Notes under the pieces: generated by a model
What the model was told of the DNA's origin: nothing
Seen by the model: only the letters and a program-made list of their open reading frames with translations
Databases searched by the model: none
Made by a program: the position numbers and the translations under genes
Part shown: positions 32,710 to 42,102 of the stretch, piece after piece
Numbering within the stretch: the first letter of the stretch is position 1
Layout of the letters: each line of letters starts with the position of its first letter
DNA from: Hydrogenophilales bacterium 28-61-23
GTDB taxonomy: Bacteria; Pseudomonadota; Gammaproteobacteria; Burkholderiales; Thiobacillaceae
Assembly (NCBI GenBank): GCA_002281555.1
Contig: NCGJ01000005.1
Span: 62,001 to 126,000, forward strand
Direction: 5' to 3'
Length of the DNA stretch: 64,000 nt

Positions 32710-33927
32710 ATGATCAAGAGCGGAAACCGGCTGACCCTGCTGGAAAACGGCGCCGAGTACTTCCCCGCCCTGATCGCCGCGCTGGATGCGGCGCGCAGGG
32801 AAATCCATCTGGAAAGCTATATTTTCGTCGCCGACCGGGTCGGTCTGGCGGTGGCCGAAGCCTTGATACGCGCGGCCAGGCGCGGCGTGGAAACCCGACT
32901 CCTGCTCGATGGCTTCGGCTCGCGCGGCCTGGGCGCCGATGTGCTGAAAGCGTTGCGCGCGGCCGGAGTCGCGGTGCTGTTCTTCCGGCCGGAACGGGGC
33001 ATCCTGCGTTTGCATCGAAGCCGCTTGCGGCGCATGCACCGCAAGCTGGCGGTCATCGACGCGCGTATCGGTTTTGTCGGCGGCATCAATCTGATCGACG
33101 ATCTGCACGGCCGCAACCTGACCGCGCCGCGCCAGGATTATGCGGTCCGGATCGAAGGCCCGCTGATCGCCAATATGCACGCCGCCGCGCGACGTTTATG
33201 GCAAATGGTGGCCTGGAGCCAACTCGGGCTGCGCCGTAGCGAGGATGCCTGGCTGAAAGCCGATGCCGCTAGTGCCGGCAACCAACGCGCCTCTTTTCTG
33301 ACCCGCGACAGCGTGGCTCAACGGCGCACGATAGAAAAATCCTATCTGCGCGCCATTCGGCGCGCGCGCAGCCATATTCTGATCGCCAACGCCTACTTCC
33401 TGCCCGGTCTCCGCTTTCGTCATGCCTTGATCGACGCCGCCCAACGCGGCGTGCGCGTCACGCTGATCGTGCAGGGGAATTCCGATCACCCGCTTTACCT
33501 GTTGGCGGCGCGCGCGCTATATCGGCATTTCCTGGATAACGGCATCGTTCTGTTCGAGTACCACGCCAGCGAGCTGCACGCGAAAGTCGCGGTCATCGAC
33601 GACGCCTGGGCGACCGTGGGATCCAGCAACATCGACCCGTTCAGCCTGATGCTGTCGCGCGAAGCCAATCTGGTCGCGCACGATCATGCCTTCGCGCAAC
33701 AACTGCGCGCGAATCTGGAATTGGCGCTGCAACGCGGCGCGCATCAAATCCATCACCACGCATGGCGTCAAATTCCCTGGTACAGCCGCCTCACCACCTG
33801 GCTAGCTTATGGTCTGGTGCGTCTGTTCATGGGCATCGGCGGCTACGCGCAAGCTTATGACGGAATCGGAACCTTTCGGCCCCGAAGAAAAACCGGCAAA
33901 AACCGGACTGTCCCGCCATCCCGCTGA
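32710..33927 (+). CDS. clsB: Cardiolipin synthase B (phospholipase D superfamily)
   Basis: This 405-aa membrane-associated enzyme forms cardiolipin from phosphatidylglycerol and another phospholipid. Two HKD motifs are intact: MHRKLAVIDARIGFVGGIN at about residues 110-125 and LHAKVAVIDDAWATVGSSN at about residues 290-305. There are no N-terminal transmembrane helices, as in ClsB. The ATG at 32710 gives the usual start (SGNRLTLLENGAEYFPAL). It is paired with the YbhP-like gene. Confidence 0.93.
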   Translation: MIKSGNRLTLLENGAEYFPALIAALDAARREIHLESYIFVADRVGLAVAEALIRAARRGVETRLLLDGFGSRGLGADVLKALRAAGVAVLFFRPERGILRLHRSRLRRMHRKLAVIDARIGFVGGINLIDDLHGRNLTAPRQDYAVRIEGPLIANMHAAARRLWQMVAWSQLGLRRSEDAWLKADAASAGNQRASFLTRDSVAQRRTIEKSYLRAIRRARSHILIANAYFLPGLRFRHALIDAAQRGVRVTLIVQGNSDHPLYLLAARALYRHFLDNGIVLFEYHASELHAKVAVIDDAWATVGSSNIDPFSLMLSREANLVAHDHAFAQQLRANLELALQRGAHQIHHHAWRQIPWYSRLTTWLAYGLVRLFMGIGGYAQAYDGIGTFRPRRKTGKNRTVPPSR

Positions 33928-33929
33928 TT

Positions 33930-34541
33930 TCAGGTGAGCGGCGTTTCGCCCCAGCGCGGCATCAATTCGTGCGCAATGCCGAGTTGATCGAGAATGCGCG
34001 CGACGATGAAGTCGATCACCTGCTCGACGTTTTGCGGCCGGTGATAGAAGCCCGGATTGGCCGGCAGGATGGTCGCTCCGGCTTCGGCCAGCGCGGTCAT
34101 GTTGCGCAAGTGGATCAACGAAAACGGGGTTTCGCGCGCAACCAGGATCAGCGGGCGCTTTTCTTTCAGGATGACATCGGCGGCGCGCTCGATCAGGTTG
34201 TCGGCCAGACCGTGCGCAATCGCGGCGAGGCTGCCCATGGTGCACGGGCAGACCACCATCGCGTCGGCCGGATTGGAGCCGGATGCCGCCGGGGCGAACC
34301 ATTCCTCCTTGCCATAGGCGGCCAGTTTTCCCTTATGGCCGGCGTAGCGCTTATCGAAAAACTCGACCACTTCGGCATTGCCGCTCGGCAATTGCAGGTC
34401 GAGTTCCTGCCTGGCGACGATGCGCGCCGCTTGCGACAGCAACAGATCGACCTTGCAGCCGGTGCGCAGCAGGCATTCCAGCAAACGCAAACCATAGGCC
34501 ATGCCGGAAGCGCCGGTGAGCGCGAGCGTGATGCGTTTCAT
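33930..34541 (-). CDS. ubiX: Flavin prenyltransferase UbiX
   Basis: This 203-aa enzyme makes prenylated FMN, the cofactor of the UbiD decarboxylase in ubiquinone synthesis. Characteristic segments are LALTGASGMAYGLRLLE, AMVVCPCTMGSLAAIAHG, RPLILVARETPFSLIHL and GATILPANPGFYH. It is convergent with clsB, with 2 bp between them, and overlaps the end of the gene upstream by 4 bp. UbiD is not in the window. Confidence 0.96.
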   Translation of the reverse strand: MKRITLALTGASGMAYGLRLLECLLRTGCKVDLLLSQAARIVARQELDLQLPSGNAEVVEFFDKRYAGHKGKLAAYGKEEWFAPAASGSNPADAMVVCPCTMGSLAAIAHGLADNLIERAADVILKEKRPLILVARETPFSLIHLRNMTALAEAGATILPANPGFYHRPQNVEQVIDFIVARILDQLGIAHELMPRWGETPLT

Positions 34542-35074
34542 GACGGAGATTCCTCGGGATGAGGGTTGGATTTGAGCAGATGCGTCGTCGCCAGGCCATT
34601 GGCGATGCCGGTGAGCCAGGCCGCGCTCAGAAACAATGGCAGCAGGCCGAGAATACTCGCGCCCGGTAACAGCCAGACATCGACCACCAGCAACTGGGTG
34701 CCGATGTGAGTAAAGGCCGCCAGCAGGGAAAGCCCGACCGGGCCGAACCAGCGTGGTGGCAAATGGATGACTGCGGCCAATACCGCCAGACTCATCACGC
34801 CGCCGGCAAGGCTGAGCACAAAAGCCGGCGTCAAAAACTGGCCCAGCGCCAAAGCGCCCGCCACGATGCGCAACCCGGCCACCCAGGCGGCGCTACGCCA
34901 GCCGTAGCGGTAAAGCACCACCAGCGTGACGATGTTGGCCAGACCCGGCTTGATGCCCGGAATCGGCAGCGGAATAGCCGCTTCGGCCAGCGTGAGGCCG
35001 ATTGCGGCGGCGGCCAGACCGGCGATGCGGCGGTCTTCCGGACTGGCGATGAGTTCAATAGTTGAGGGTGTCAT
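34538..35074 (-). CDS. Gx transporter family protein (heptaprenyl diphosphate synthase component I-like)
   Basis: This 178-aa membrane protein has about five helices. GLTLAEAAIPLPIPGIKPGLANIVTLV is the family hallmark. It is related to ECF-type substrate-binding components; the old name as a heptaprenyl synthase subunit is probably misleading. It overlaps the NusG-II gene upstream by 20 bp, a pairing common in other bacteria, often with ApbE, which is not present here. A transport or redox-linked role is likely. Confidence 0.85.
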   Translation of the reverse strand: MTPSTIELIASPEDRRIAGLAAAAIGLTLAEAAIPLPIPGIKPGLANIVTLVVLYRYGWRSAAWVAGLRIVAGALALGQFLTPAFVLSLAGGVMSLAVLAAVIHLPPRWFGPVGLSLLAAFTHIGTQLLVVDVWLLPGASILGLLPLFLSAAWLTGIANGLATTHLLKSNPHPEESPS

Positions 35075-35411
35075 AACCGGCGGCGGCATTTTCCACGCTG
35101 ACCCGATTGGGCAGACAGACGGCCGCGCCGCCGGGCGGTATCCAGCCTTGCCGCACGCATAACTGGCGTGGGCTGGGGTCAGCCGCGACCCGGACTCGAC
35201 CGGCACGGATTTCGATGCGGCTGACGCCGAGCGGGCCGGCCACCTCGATGATCCGGTTCAGGCGCAAACTGGCTTCCTGAAAAACCTTGCCATCCAGCCG
35301 GATGACGACGCGGCCCTCAAGGCTGTCGATCTGCCGCAACCAGAGGCCGGCTATCAGAGCCAGGCCCGCGCCGGCAAGCAGCCAGTCGCCGGGACGGATA
35401 TCGTGCCACAT
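35055..35411 (-). CDS. NusG domain II-containing protein
   Basis: This small protein of 118 aa has an N-terminal membrane anchor (DWLLAGAGLALIAGLWL) followed by a NusG_II fold (VVIRLDGKVFQ, RIEIRAGRVRVAADPSPRQLCVRQGWI, GGAAVCLPNRVSVEN). It lacks the NusG NGN and KOW parts, so it is not a transcription factor. It pairs with the Gx transporter downstream by an overlapping end. A GTG one codon earlier is an alternative start. The function is unknown. Confidence 0.85.
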   Translation of the reverse strand: MWHDIRPGDWLLAGAGLALIAGLWLRQIDSLEGRVVIRLDGKVFQEASLRLNRIIEVAGPLGVSRIEIRAGRVRVAADPSPRQLCVRQGWIPPGGAAVCLPNRVSVENAAAGYDTLNY

Positions 35412-35415
35412 CACG

Positions 35416-36249
35416 TCAGGTCAGTTCCCGGTGCCTGATCAACACTTGCTGCCGCTCGCGAAACAGGTCGGCCAGCGTTTCGGCGAAATACACCGAGCGA
35501 TGCTGGCCGCCGGTGCAGCCCAGGCCGACGGTGAAGTAATTGCGGTTGTCCTGGATGTAAGCGGGCAACCACTTTGCGACATAGGCGCGGATGTCTTCCA
35601 GCATCGCTTGCACCATGCCGTCCGACTGCAGGAACGCGACCACCGGGCCGTCGCGCCCGGTCAACGGCCTCAGGCCGGGGTCGTAATGCGGGTTGGGCAG
35701 ACAACGCACGTCGAACACCATGTCCGCGTCCATCGGGATGCCATGTTTGAAGCCGAACGATTCGAACACCAGCGTGAAATTGGCGTTATGCAGATTCAGG
35801 AAATCCTTGATCCAGGCGCGCAAATTGTTGGCAGACAAATCGCTGGTATCCATCAGATGGCTATTGGCGGAGATGCGCGCCAGCATTTCACGTTCCGCCC
35901 GGATACATTCATCCAGCGAACGGTCGCCGCTGGCCAGAGGGTGTCGCCGACGCGTTTCGGAAAAACGTTTGACCAGCGTCTCGTCCTTCGCGGTCAGGAA
36001 CAGCACGCGCAGATCCATGCGCTGACGCAGCCGATCCAGGTCGTCCGGCAGGCCGGGCAATCCCGCGCCGCTGCGCGCGTCGATGCTGATCGCGGCGTCG
36101 GCGACACCGGACAGGCGCAGATACTCGACCGTCTCCGGCAACAGCGCGGCGGGCAGGTTGTCGACACAATAAAAACCGGTGTCTTCGAGCACTTTCAACG
36201 CCACGCTTTTGCCGGAACCGGAAAGTCCGCTGATGACGACGATACGCAC
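35416..36249 (-). CDS. rapZ: RNase adapter protein RapZ
   Basis: This 277-aa P-loop protein (Walker A GLSGSGKS) has the conserved C-terminal domain ending [17 protein letters not shown]. In enterobacteria it guides RNase E to the GlmZ small RNA and senses glucosamine-6-phosphate; in other groups the partner is unclear. It follows hprK by 14 bp in the nitrogen-PTS cluster, a conserved order in Betaproteobacteria. Confidence 0.96.
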   Translation of the reverse strand: MRIVVISGLSGSGKSVALKVLEDTGFYCVDNLPAALLPETVEYLRLSGVADAAISIDARSGAGLPGLPDDLDRLRQRMDLRVLFLTAKDETLVKRFSETRRRHPLASGDRSLDECIRAEREMLARISANSHLMDTSDLSANNLRAWIKDFLNLHNANFTLVFESFGFKHGIPMDADMVFDVRCLPNPHYDPGLRPLTGRDGPVVAFLQSDGMVQAMLEDIRAYVAKWLPAYIQDNRNYFTVGLGCTGGQHRSVYFAETLADLFRERQQVLIRHRELT

Positions 36250-36263
36250 TGTTTTTCGCTCGC

Positions 36264-37241
36264 TTACTGGCCGTCGGCCGCGATGGCGGCGCGCTGGCGG
36301 TCGGAAAATTCATCCGAAGAGTTGAAGCCGCGCAACTTGAGGATGTGGTTACGCACCGCCACCTCGACCAATACCGCGAGGTTGCGGCCAACCGCGACGG
36401 GAATACGGACTTCGGGTATTTCCACACCGAGGATGTTGCAGTTGCTGGCGAGGATGTTGAGGCGATCGACTTCTTGCCACTTGTCGGCGGGTGACAGGCG
36501 AACGATCAGTTTGAGGTTTTTCTTCTGTTTGACCGCCGTTTCGCCAAACAGGCGACGCACATTGAGCACGCCAAGACCGCGCACTTCCATGAAATCAAGC
36601 AGCAGGTTCGGGCATCGCCCTTCCAGGGTATCGGGCGAAACGGCGAAGACTTCGATGGCGTCGTCGGCAACCAGGCGATGGCCGCGCGTGATGAGCTCCA
36701 GCGCCAGTTCGCTTTTCCCGACCGAGGGATCGCCGGTAATAAGCACGCCCAGCCCGGAGACCTCAAGGAACACGCCATGCAATATGGTGGAAGGCGCCAG
36801 CGCTTGCGCCATCATGTGGCCTATCACGCGCATCAACTGAGGGCCGGGCTCGGTCGAGGTAAACAACGGCGTCGCGGTGCGCTCGGCGCAGACGATCATG
36901 GCATCGGGCACGCTTTCGTTGTTGGCGACGACAACAGCGGCGATCTCGGTGGAGAACAGGTGCTCGATCGCTTGCGCGAGATCCTCTGGCGACAGATTGC
37001 GCAAGTAGTCCATTTCAGCGCAGCCCAGGACTTGCACCCGGTTCGGATGCACGAAGTCGAGATGTCCTATCAGCGCCAGGGACGGTTTCTGGACGGTATC
37101 GGAAGTGAGTAATTTTCCGCCGCCGTTATGGCCGGCAATCCAGGACAAATGCAAACGATCGCTGGCGCTATGGAACAGCTGCGCCACGGTAATGGGGTGC
37201 TGCGAAACAAGGTGTTCAGGAACATTGCGCTCCCGTTGCAT
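36264..37241 (-). CDS. hprK: HPr kinase/phosphorylase
   Basis: This 325-aa bifunctional enzyme phosphorylates and dephosphorylates a serine of HPr-type carriers. The Walker A motif [15 protein letters not shown] and the signature [19 protein letters not shown] are present. The ATG at 37241 overlaps the ptsN stop (TGATG) and is preferred over 37253, so the two are coupled. HPr and enzyme I are not in the window. In Proteobacteria this system regulates rather than imports sugar. Confidence 0.95.
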   Translation of the reverse strand: MQRERNVPEHLVSQHPITVAQLFHSASDRLHLSWIAGHNGGGKLLTSDTVQKPSLALIGHLDFVHPNRVQVLGCAEMDYLRNLSPEDLAQAIEHLFSTEIAAVVVANNESVPDAMIVCAERTATPLFTSTEPGPQLMRVIGHMMAQALAPSTILHGVFLEVSGLGVLITGDPSVGKSELALELITRGHRLVADDAIEVFAVSPDTLEGRCPNLLLDFMEVRGLGVLNVRRLFGETAVKQKKNLKLIVRLSPADKWQEVDRLNILASNCNILGVEIPEVRIPVAVGRNLAVLVEVAVRNHILKLRGFNSSDEFSDRQRAAIAADGQ

Positions 37242-37696
37242 CAGGGCGTCCACTCCGCGATCAGGCTGTACAACGCTTCGGCGCTCGGCGCGGCGCGCAA
37301 GCGGGCGCGGAAAGTTTCGTCGGAAAACATGGCGGCCAACTCGCCAAGTATCTGTAGATGCAGATCGGTCGCGGCCGCGGGCGCCAAAAGGAAAAAAACC
37401 AGATCCACCGGTTGATTGTCCGGCGCATCGAAATCGGTCGGCGTTTTCAGGCGGATGAATGCGCAGGCGGTTTCCTTCAGATGCTTGATACGTCCGTGCG
37501 GGATGGCGATGCCATAGCCCAGCGCGGTGGAACCCAGCTTTTCGCGTGCAAACAGGCTCTCGAATACTTCGGTCGCGGCGAGACCATAGCTGGTCGCAAA
37601 CAACTGACCAATCTGCTCGAACAGACGCTTTTTGCTGGTTGTTTCCAAATCCGCCAGTACGTTGGCGGGTTGGAGAAGGGGGGTGATGAGGTTCAT
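37241..37696 (-). CDS. ptsN: PTS IIA-like nitrogen regulatory protein PtsN
   Basis: This 151-aa EIIA-Ntr has the active-site histidine in ALGYGIAIPHGRIKHL (about residue 67). It receives phosphate from NPr and modulates potassium transport, nitrogen and envelope functions. It lies between hpf and hprK in the rpoN cluster. The 116-bp gap upstream of it contains no gene. Confidence 0.96.
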   Translation of the reverse strand: MNLITPLLQPANVLADLETTSKKRLFEQIGQLFATSYGLAATEVFESLFAREKLGSTALGYGIAIPHGRIKHLKETACAFIRLKTPTDFDAPDNQPVDLVFFLLAPAAATDLHLQILGELAAMFSDETFRARLRAAPSAEALYSLIAEWTP

Positions 37697-37812
37697 GGGA
37701 CGGGGCGTTATTTCAGGCCATGCGTGAACGTGGGTGCCATTTGAATCATCAAAGCGAACAAATTCAACGTTGTTCTGTTCGCCTGGACAGCATCCGCGTT
37801 CACGCAGGCGGA

Positions 37813-38145
37813 TTAGTCGATTTCTATGCTTTGCCCTTTAACACCGCCGGATTCGCGGTGTACGTTACCGGATTTTTCCTTGTGCTTGACGACTTGGCGG
37901 TCGAGTTTATCGGCCAGCGCATCAATGGACGCATACATGTCGGCTTCGATTGCTTCGACATAGATGTCCTTGCCGCGCACATGCAGGTTGACCTCGGCTT
38001 TGTGCTTGAGTTTTTCGACTGTCAGGATGACGGAGACGTCGATAACCTGATCGAAATGACGCGTGACCCGTCCTATTTTTTCTTCGATATAACCGCGAAT
38101 GGCGGGGGTAATGTCCAGATGATGACCAGTAATGGTGAGGTTCAT
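37813..38145 (-). CDS. hpf: Ribosome hibernation-promoting factor (short HPF)
   Basis: This 110-aa protein, starting MNLTITGHHLDITPAIRGYIEEK, has the beta-alpha-beta2-alpha S30AE fold and binds the 30S subunit to promote 100S dimers. It is the short form without the C-terminal dimerisation domain. It lies directly downstream of rpoN, as in many Proteobacteria. Confidence 0.95.
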   Translation of the reverse strand: MNLTITGHHLDITPAIRGYIEEKIGRVTRHFDQVIDVSVILTVEKLKHKAEVNLHVRGKDIYVEAIEADMYASIDALADKLDRQVVKHKEKSGNVHRESGGVKGQSIEID

Positions 38146-38172
38146 ACAAACGCTCCTTCGGAAATGCGCGAG

Positions 38173-39633
38173 TCAGGTCGACTTGCGCTGGTTGGCGGGA
38201 GGAATATTCAACAACTCCCGGTACTTGGCTACGGTGCGCCGGGCAACCACAAACCCCTGTTTGCCCAACTGTTCTGCGATCGTGTTATCGGATAAAGGTT
38301 TGCTTCGGTTTTCCGATTCGATAAATTGCTTGATCAACGCGCGTATGGCTGTGCTGGAGGTCGCGCCACCTTCCTCAGTGGCCAGCGAACTGCCGAAGAA
38401 ATATTTGAATTCGTACAGTCCTCGCGGGGTCATCATGTATTTCTGGGTGGTGACTCTGGAAATGGTCGATTCGTGCAACTCCACCGTATCGGCGATTTCC
38501 TTGAGTGTCAGCGGCCGCATGGCCACATCCCCGTGTTCGAAAAACATACGCTGGCGATCAACAATGGCTTGGGACACTTTCAGAATAGTCTCAAATCGCT
38601 GTTGCACGTTCTTGATCAGCCATCTGGCCTCCTGCAACTGGGTGCTGAGCGAACTGCCGCCTTCCTTGTTGCCGCGCAGAATACCCGCATACATCTCATT
38701 GATGCGCAGCTTCGGCACCGCCTCGGCGTTCAGGCTGACCGTCCACATGCCCTTGTTTTTTTTGACAAATACGTCAGGCGCCACATAGCGGGTATCGACC
38801 GTCGAAAAGGCCGCGCCCGGACGCGGATTGAGCGATGTGATGAGCTGGCGCATGCTCGAAAACTCGGCTTCGGACAGATCGAGCAGGCGTTTCAACTTGC
38901 CGTACTCGCGCTCCGCCAGCAGATTGAGGTGCTCGCGAACCAGTGTTTTTGCCTTTGCAAGATTGGGCGTATCCACCGGGAAGTTCCTCAGTTGCAACCA
39001 TAGGCACTCGCCCAGGTCACGCCCGCCCACGCCCGCCGGATCCAGGCTTTGCAGCAACTTCAACGCCGTGGAAAGCTCGATCGGATCCAGCTCCATCTCA
39101 TCCGGGAACAGAGTCAGCAGTTCTTCCAGAGGTGCGGTGAGATAGCCATCGTCATCCAGCGCATCGATCAGCAGCTCGATCAATTGGCGGTCGCGCTGGC
39201 TGAGCGGCGTCAGCGAGAGCTGGTCGATCAGATGTTGATGCAGGCCGGTCTGGCTGGTGTCGGCTTGCTGAAAACCGTGCTCGTCATCGTCATCGCCACT
39301 GCTGCCCGAAGCCGATACAGCGCGGTCACCCCAAGCCATTTCTTCATAGATGTCGTCACGATCCTGGCGGGCCTCTTCCGCCTGCCTCTCCGGCCCGACT
39401 TCGCTACCCGCTTCGCCACCCGTATTGCTTGCGATGTCGCCGCCCTGCTCGCCGGGCCCGCCATCGAAACGGTCTTCTCCATCAAGACGCTCGAGCAGGG
39501 GGTTGTCCTGCAGCATCTGGGAGATTTCCTGGCTCAATTCCAGCGTGGATAGCTGCAGCAAGCGTATCGATTGCTGCAGCTGGGGGGTGAGTGTGAGCTG
39601 CTGATGCAGCTTGAGTTGTAGGCTTTGCTTCAT
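38173..39633 (-). CDS. rpoN: RNA polymerase sigma-54 factor RpoN
   Basis: This 486-aa alternative sigma factor has the Q/L-rich activator region I (KLHQQLTLTPQLQQSIRLLQLS), an acidic low-complexity region II (about residues 65-125), the core-binding domain, the helix-turn-helix KEIADTVELHESTISRVT and the C-terminal RpoN box ARRTVAKYRE. All regions are intact. It is followed by hpf and ptsN, the classical nitrogen-PTS cluster, and preceded by the lpt genes. Confidence 0.97.
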   Translation of the reverse strand: MKQSLQLKLHQQLTLTPQLQQSIRLLQLSTLELSQEISQMLQDNPLLERLDGEDRFDGGPGEQGGDIASNTGGEAGSEVGPERQAEEARQDRDDIYEEMAWGDRAVSASGSSGDDDDEHGFQQADTSQTGLHQHLIDQLSLTPLSQRDRQLIELLIDALDDDGYLTAPLEELLTLFPDEMELDPIELSTALKLLQSLDPAGVGGRDLGECLWLQLRNFPVDTPNLAKAKTLVREHLNLLAEREYGKLKRLLDLSEAEFSSMRQLITSLNPRPGAAFSTVDTRYVAPDVFVKKNKGMWTVSLNAEAVPKLRINEMYAGILRGNKEGGSSLSTQLQEARWLIKNVQQRFETILKVSQAIVDRQRMFFEHGDVAMRPLTLKEIADTVELHESTISRVTTQKYMMTPRGLYEFKYFFGSSLATEEGGATSSTAIRALIKQFIESENRSKPLSDNTIAEQLGKQGFVVARRTVAKYRELLNIPPANQRKST

Positions 39634-39681
39634 GGGTGAAGCGGGGAAAGTGGATGCTTAACGATACAGTGCTCGCAACGA

Positions 39682-40404
39682 TTAAAGCCTGAAGTTTTCA
39701 CCAAGATATACCTTTCGAACTTCATCGTTGCGGATGATTTCATCAGGCGTTCCGGCCGCCAGGACTTGGCCAGCGTTGAGGATGTATGCACGGTTGCAGA
39801 TACCCAGAGTTTCTCTGACATTGTGATCGGTAATGAGGACGCCTATCCCTCTATCGGTCAAAAAACGAACAATCTTTTGGATATCTATCACGGAAATCGG
39901 ATCGATTCCGGCAAACGGCTCGTCAAGCAGGATAAATCGGGGTGAAGTCGCCAGCGCGCGCGCGATTTCCACCCGTCGCCGTTCACCGCCGGAAAGTCCC
40001 GCCGCGGGCGCTTCGCGCAAATGCGAGATGTGCAAATCTTCCAGCAATCCGTCCAGACGGGTCTCGACTTCGGTGGACGAGTGGCCGCACAACTCAAGCA
40101 TGGCGGCAATGTTGTCTTCCACATTGAGACGGCGAAAGATGGACGGCTCCTGTGGCAGATAAGACAGTCCCAGACGGGCACGCTTGTAGACCGGCATATC
40201 GGTCAATTCAATGTCATCGAGGCGTATCCGTCCCGCCTGGACTCGGATCAAACCGACCATCATGTAAAAACAGGTGGTTTTCCCCGCGCCGTTCGGCCCA
40301 AGCAGGCCGACGACTTCCCCGCTTTCAACCCGGAATGAAGCATCTGTCACGACCTGGCGCGACTTGTAACGCTTGGCCAGGTTATCGGCGCTCAGAACGC
40401 TCAC
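39682..40404 (-). CDS. lptB: LPS export ABC transporter ATP-binding protein LptB
   Basis: This 240-aa ATPase drives LPS extraction by LptFG. Walker [10 protein letters not shown], signature [15 protein letters not shown], Walker [14 protein letters not shown] and H-loop ITDHNV are intact. The start overlaps the lptA stop by 4 bp. lptFG are elsewhere, as usual. Confidence 0.97.
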   Translation of the reverse strand: MSVLSADNLAKRYKSRQVVTDASFRVESGEVVGLLGPNGAGKTTCFYMMVGLIRVQAGRIRLDDIELTDMPVYKRARLGLSYLPQEPSIFRRLNVEDNIAAMLELCGHSSTEVETRLDGLLEDLHISHLREAPAAGLSGGERRRVEIARALATSPRFILLDEPFAGIDPISVIDIQKIVRFLTDRGIGVLITDHNVRETLGICNRAYILNAGQVLAAGTPDEIIRNDEVRKVYLGENFRL

Positions 40405-40943
40405 GGCTGCCCTGCTTTACCTGCTGGCAACGGAACGGTCTTGGCTACACTGCCTTTGGGCAAAATCACCGCGCGCACACGGCCACGCACGCCTTCGCTA
40501 CTGCCTTGAGCCTGATAAAACTCGCTCTTTGCGTCATACGTGATCAGGCTGCCACGCAATTCTTCGTCGCCCCGCTTCAACCGGGCCTGACCGCTCAACT
40601 TGAGTTTGTCCGAGTTGCTGTCATAAACAATGCGTTCGGCCCAGCCTTCCGCGAACTCATCCCGGCCTTCCATTTTTTGACGGAAGTAAACCGGTTTTCC
40701 GCTCGCGTCCCCACTGGAAAAACCCTGATCGTCCTGCTGCACGTCGATCCGGTCGGCGGTCATCATCAAGGTGCCTTGAGTCAACACGACATGACCTTCA
40801 TATACGGCAGTTTTTTTCTTGTCCTCGACCCTGACGCTGTCGGCTTCCACATTAACCGGTTTGCTTTTATCCGCTTTCTCGGCGCGCACGGGGAACGCCA
40901 GCAGCAATAGACAACATAAAAACCATACGACGCGCATAAACAA
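40401..40943 (-). CDS. lptA: LPS transport periplasmic protein LptA
   Basis: This 180-aa protein has a signal peptide ([17 protein letters not shown]) followed by the OstA-like beta-jellyroll ([32 protein letters not shown]-like segment). It bridges the periplasm for LPS. It is coupled to lptB by ATGA and lies 7 bp after lptC. Confidence 0.94.
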   Translation of the reverse strand: MFMRVVWFLCCLLLLAFPVRAEKADKSKPVNVEADSVRVEDKKKTAVYEGHVVLTQGTLMMTADRIDVQQDDQGFSSGDASGKPVYFRQKMEGRDEFAEGWAERIVYDSNSDKLKLSGQARLKRGDEELRGSLITYDAKSEFYQAQGSSEGVRGRVRAVILPKGSVAKTVPLPAGKAGQP

Positions 40944-40950
40944 TGATTCC

Positions 40951-41538
40951 TTAACGGGTGCCCGAATGGCTGACTTGATGGGTGCCTTTAACGCCAGCGG
41001 ACAGTGTCAGCAGTTTGTTGACATCGTCAACCAGCATCTGATTGGCGGATATGAGGGAAGCGCCCTGTCGCAAGGTCACGAACTTGTCGGTACGCATGAT
41101 GCGGTCATCGGGTGTGACGTGAAGATACTCCGTATCCAAGGTCATTGGCATTTCCCCATTCATACCCCGACGCAAGACATGTACCTGATTCAAGAAATAC
41201 ACCTGTTTTCCGTCCGCGGACATTTGTGCACGCCGCGACCTCACCTCCATCGGAATTTCCGGGTCGAGGGAAACCAGGACGGGCTGCTCCAACACGGTGG
41301 TGTCGTCGTCCATGTAGTGCATCATGCGCTCGGCGACCAGACGATGACGCGGTCGCCCCCTCAAATCGAAAGCCATCGCATCGAAATTTTCCACGATGTA
41401 GTCTGGCTCGTGCGTGAAGCCGCTGTCATCGACCATGACGGGCCGTTCCGCGACCTGATTCAGCCACATACCGAGCAAGGCCAGAATCAACGCAAGCCCG
41501 AGCGGGGGCCAATGGACATGAAAACCGGAACGAGTCAT
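40951..41538 (-). CDS. lptC: LPS export protein LptC
   Basis: This 195-aa bitopic inner-membrane protein has an N-terminal anchor (LGLALILALLGMWLNQV) and a periplasmic jellyroll with the family segment PDYIVENFDAMAFDLRGRPRHRLVAERMMHY. It passes LPS from LptBFG to LptA. The gene order kdsC-lptC-lptA-lptB is conserved in Proteobacteria. Confidence 0.94.
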   Translation of the reverse strand: MTRSGFHVHWPPLGLALILALLGMWLNQVAERPVMVDDSGFTHEPDYIVENFDAMAFDLRGRPRHRLVAERMMHYMDDDTTVLEQPVLVSLDPEIPMEVRSRRAQMSADGKQVYFLNQVHVLRRGMNGEMPMTLDTEYLHVTPDDRIMRTDKFVTLRQGASLISANQMLVDDVNKLLTLSAGVKGTHQVSHSGTR

Positions 41539-41556
41539 CTTGCCTTGCGCAAGGAA

Positions 41557-42102
41557 TCAACGGTCATAGAGCGCCAGCTGCGCCGCCCAGGTGCCTTGGG
41601 CGCGCATGATGAGTTCGCAGGCCTCTCGCGCCGCGCCACGACCCGCGCCGGCCAGCGTGATGACATGACTGCGCGCCTTGACCTCATCGGGCGCATCGGG
41701 AACAGTGATCGCCAGGCCGCAGCGGTTGAGCACCGGCAAATCCACCACATCGTCGCCCATGTAAGCGATCTGCCGTGCCGAGAGCCCGGTTTCCAGCAAC
41801 AGATTTTCCAATGCGGTCAACTTGTCCTCCGCCCCTTGATAGATATGTCCAATGCCGAGGTTGCGCGCCCGATGCATGACAATCTGGGAAGTGCGGCCGG
41901 TGATGATGCCGGTCTCGACTCCGCTGGCGCGGAGCATCTTGATGCCATGCCCATCGCGGGAGTTGAAGGCTTTGTATTCTTCGCCGTGGTTGTCATAGAA
42001 CAAGCTGCCGTCGGTGAGCACACCGTCGACATCGAACACAATCATACGCACCGCGCTGGCGCGCAGATCGATATCCGCCTGGTCGGGCTTCATGAAAGTC
42101 AT
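41557..42102 (-). CDS. kdsC: 3-deoxy-D-manno-octulosonate-8-phosphate phosphatase KdsC
   Basis: This 181-aa HAD phosphatase releases KDO from KDO-8-phosphate. The HAD motif I MIVFDVDGVLTDG and motif IV YMGDDVVDLPVL are present, with the small GIITGRTSQIV core. It overlaps kdsD by 4 bp (ATGA). It is the short capless type, as expected. Confidence 0.96.
   Translation of the reverse strand: MTFMKPDQADIDLRASAVRMIVFDVDGVLTDGSLFYDNHGEEYKAFNSRDGHGIKMLRASGVETGIITGRTSQIVMHRARNLGIGHIYQGAEDKLTALENLLLETGLSARQIAYMGDDVVDLPVLNRCGLAITVPDAPDEVKARSHVITLAGAGRGAAREACELIMRAQGTWAAQLALYDR

Noticed and set aside
37720-38295. Plus-strand frame opposite hpf
   Set aside because: Antisense shadow; hpf on the other strand is complete and conserved.
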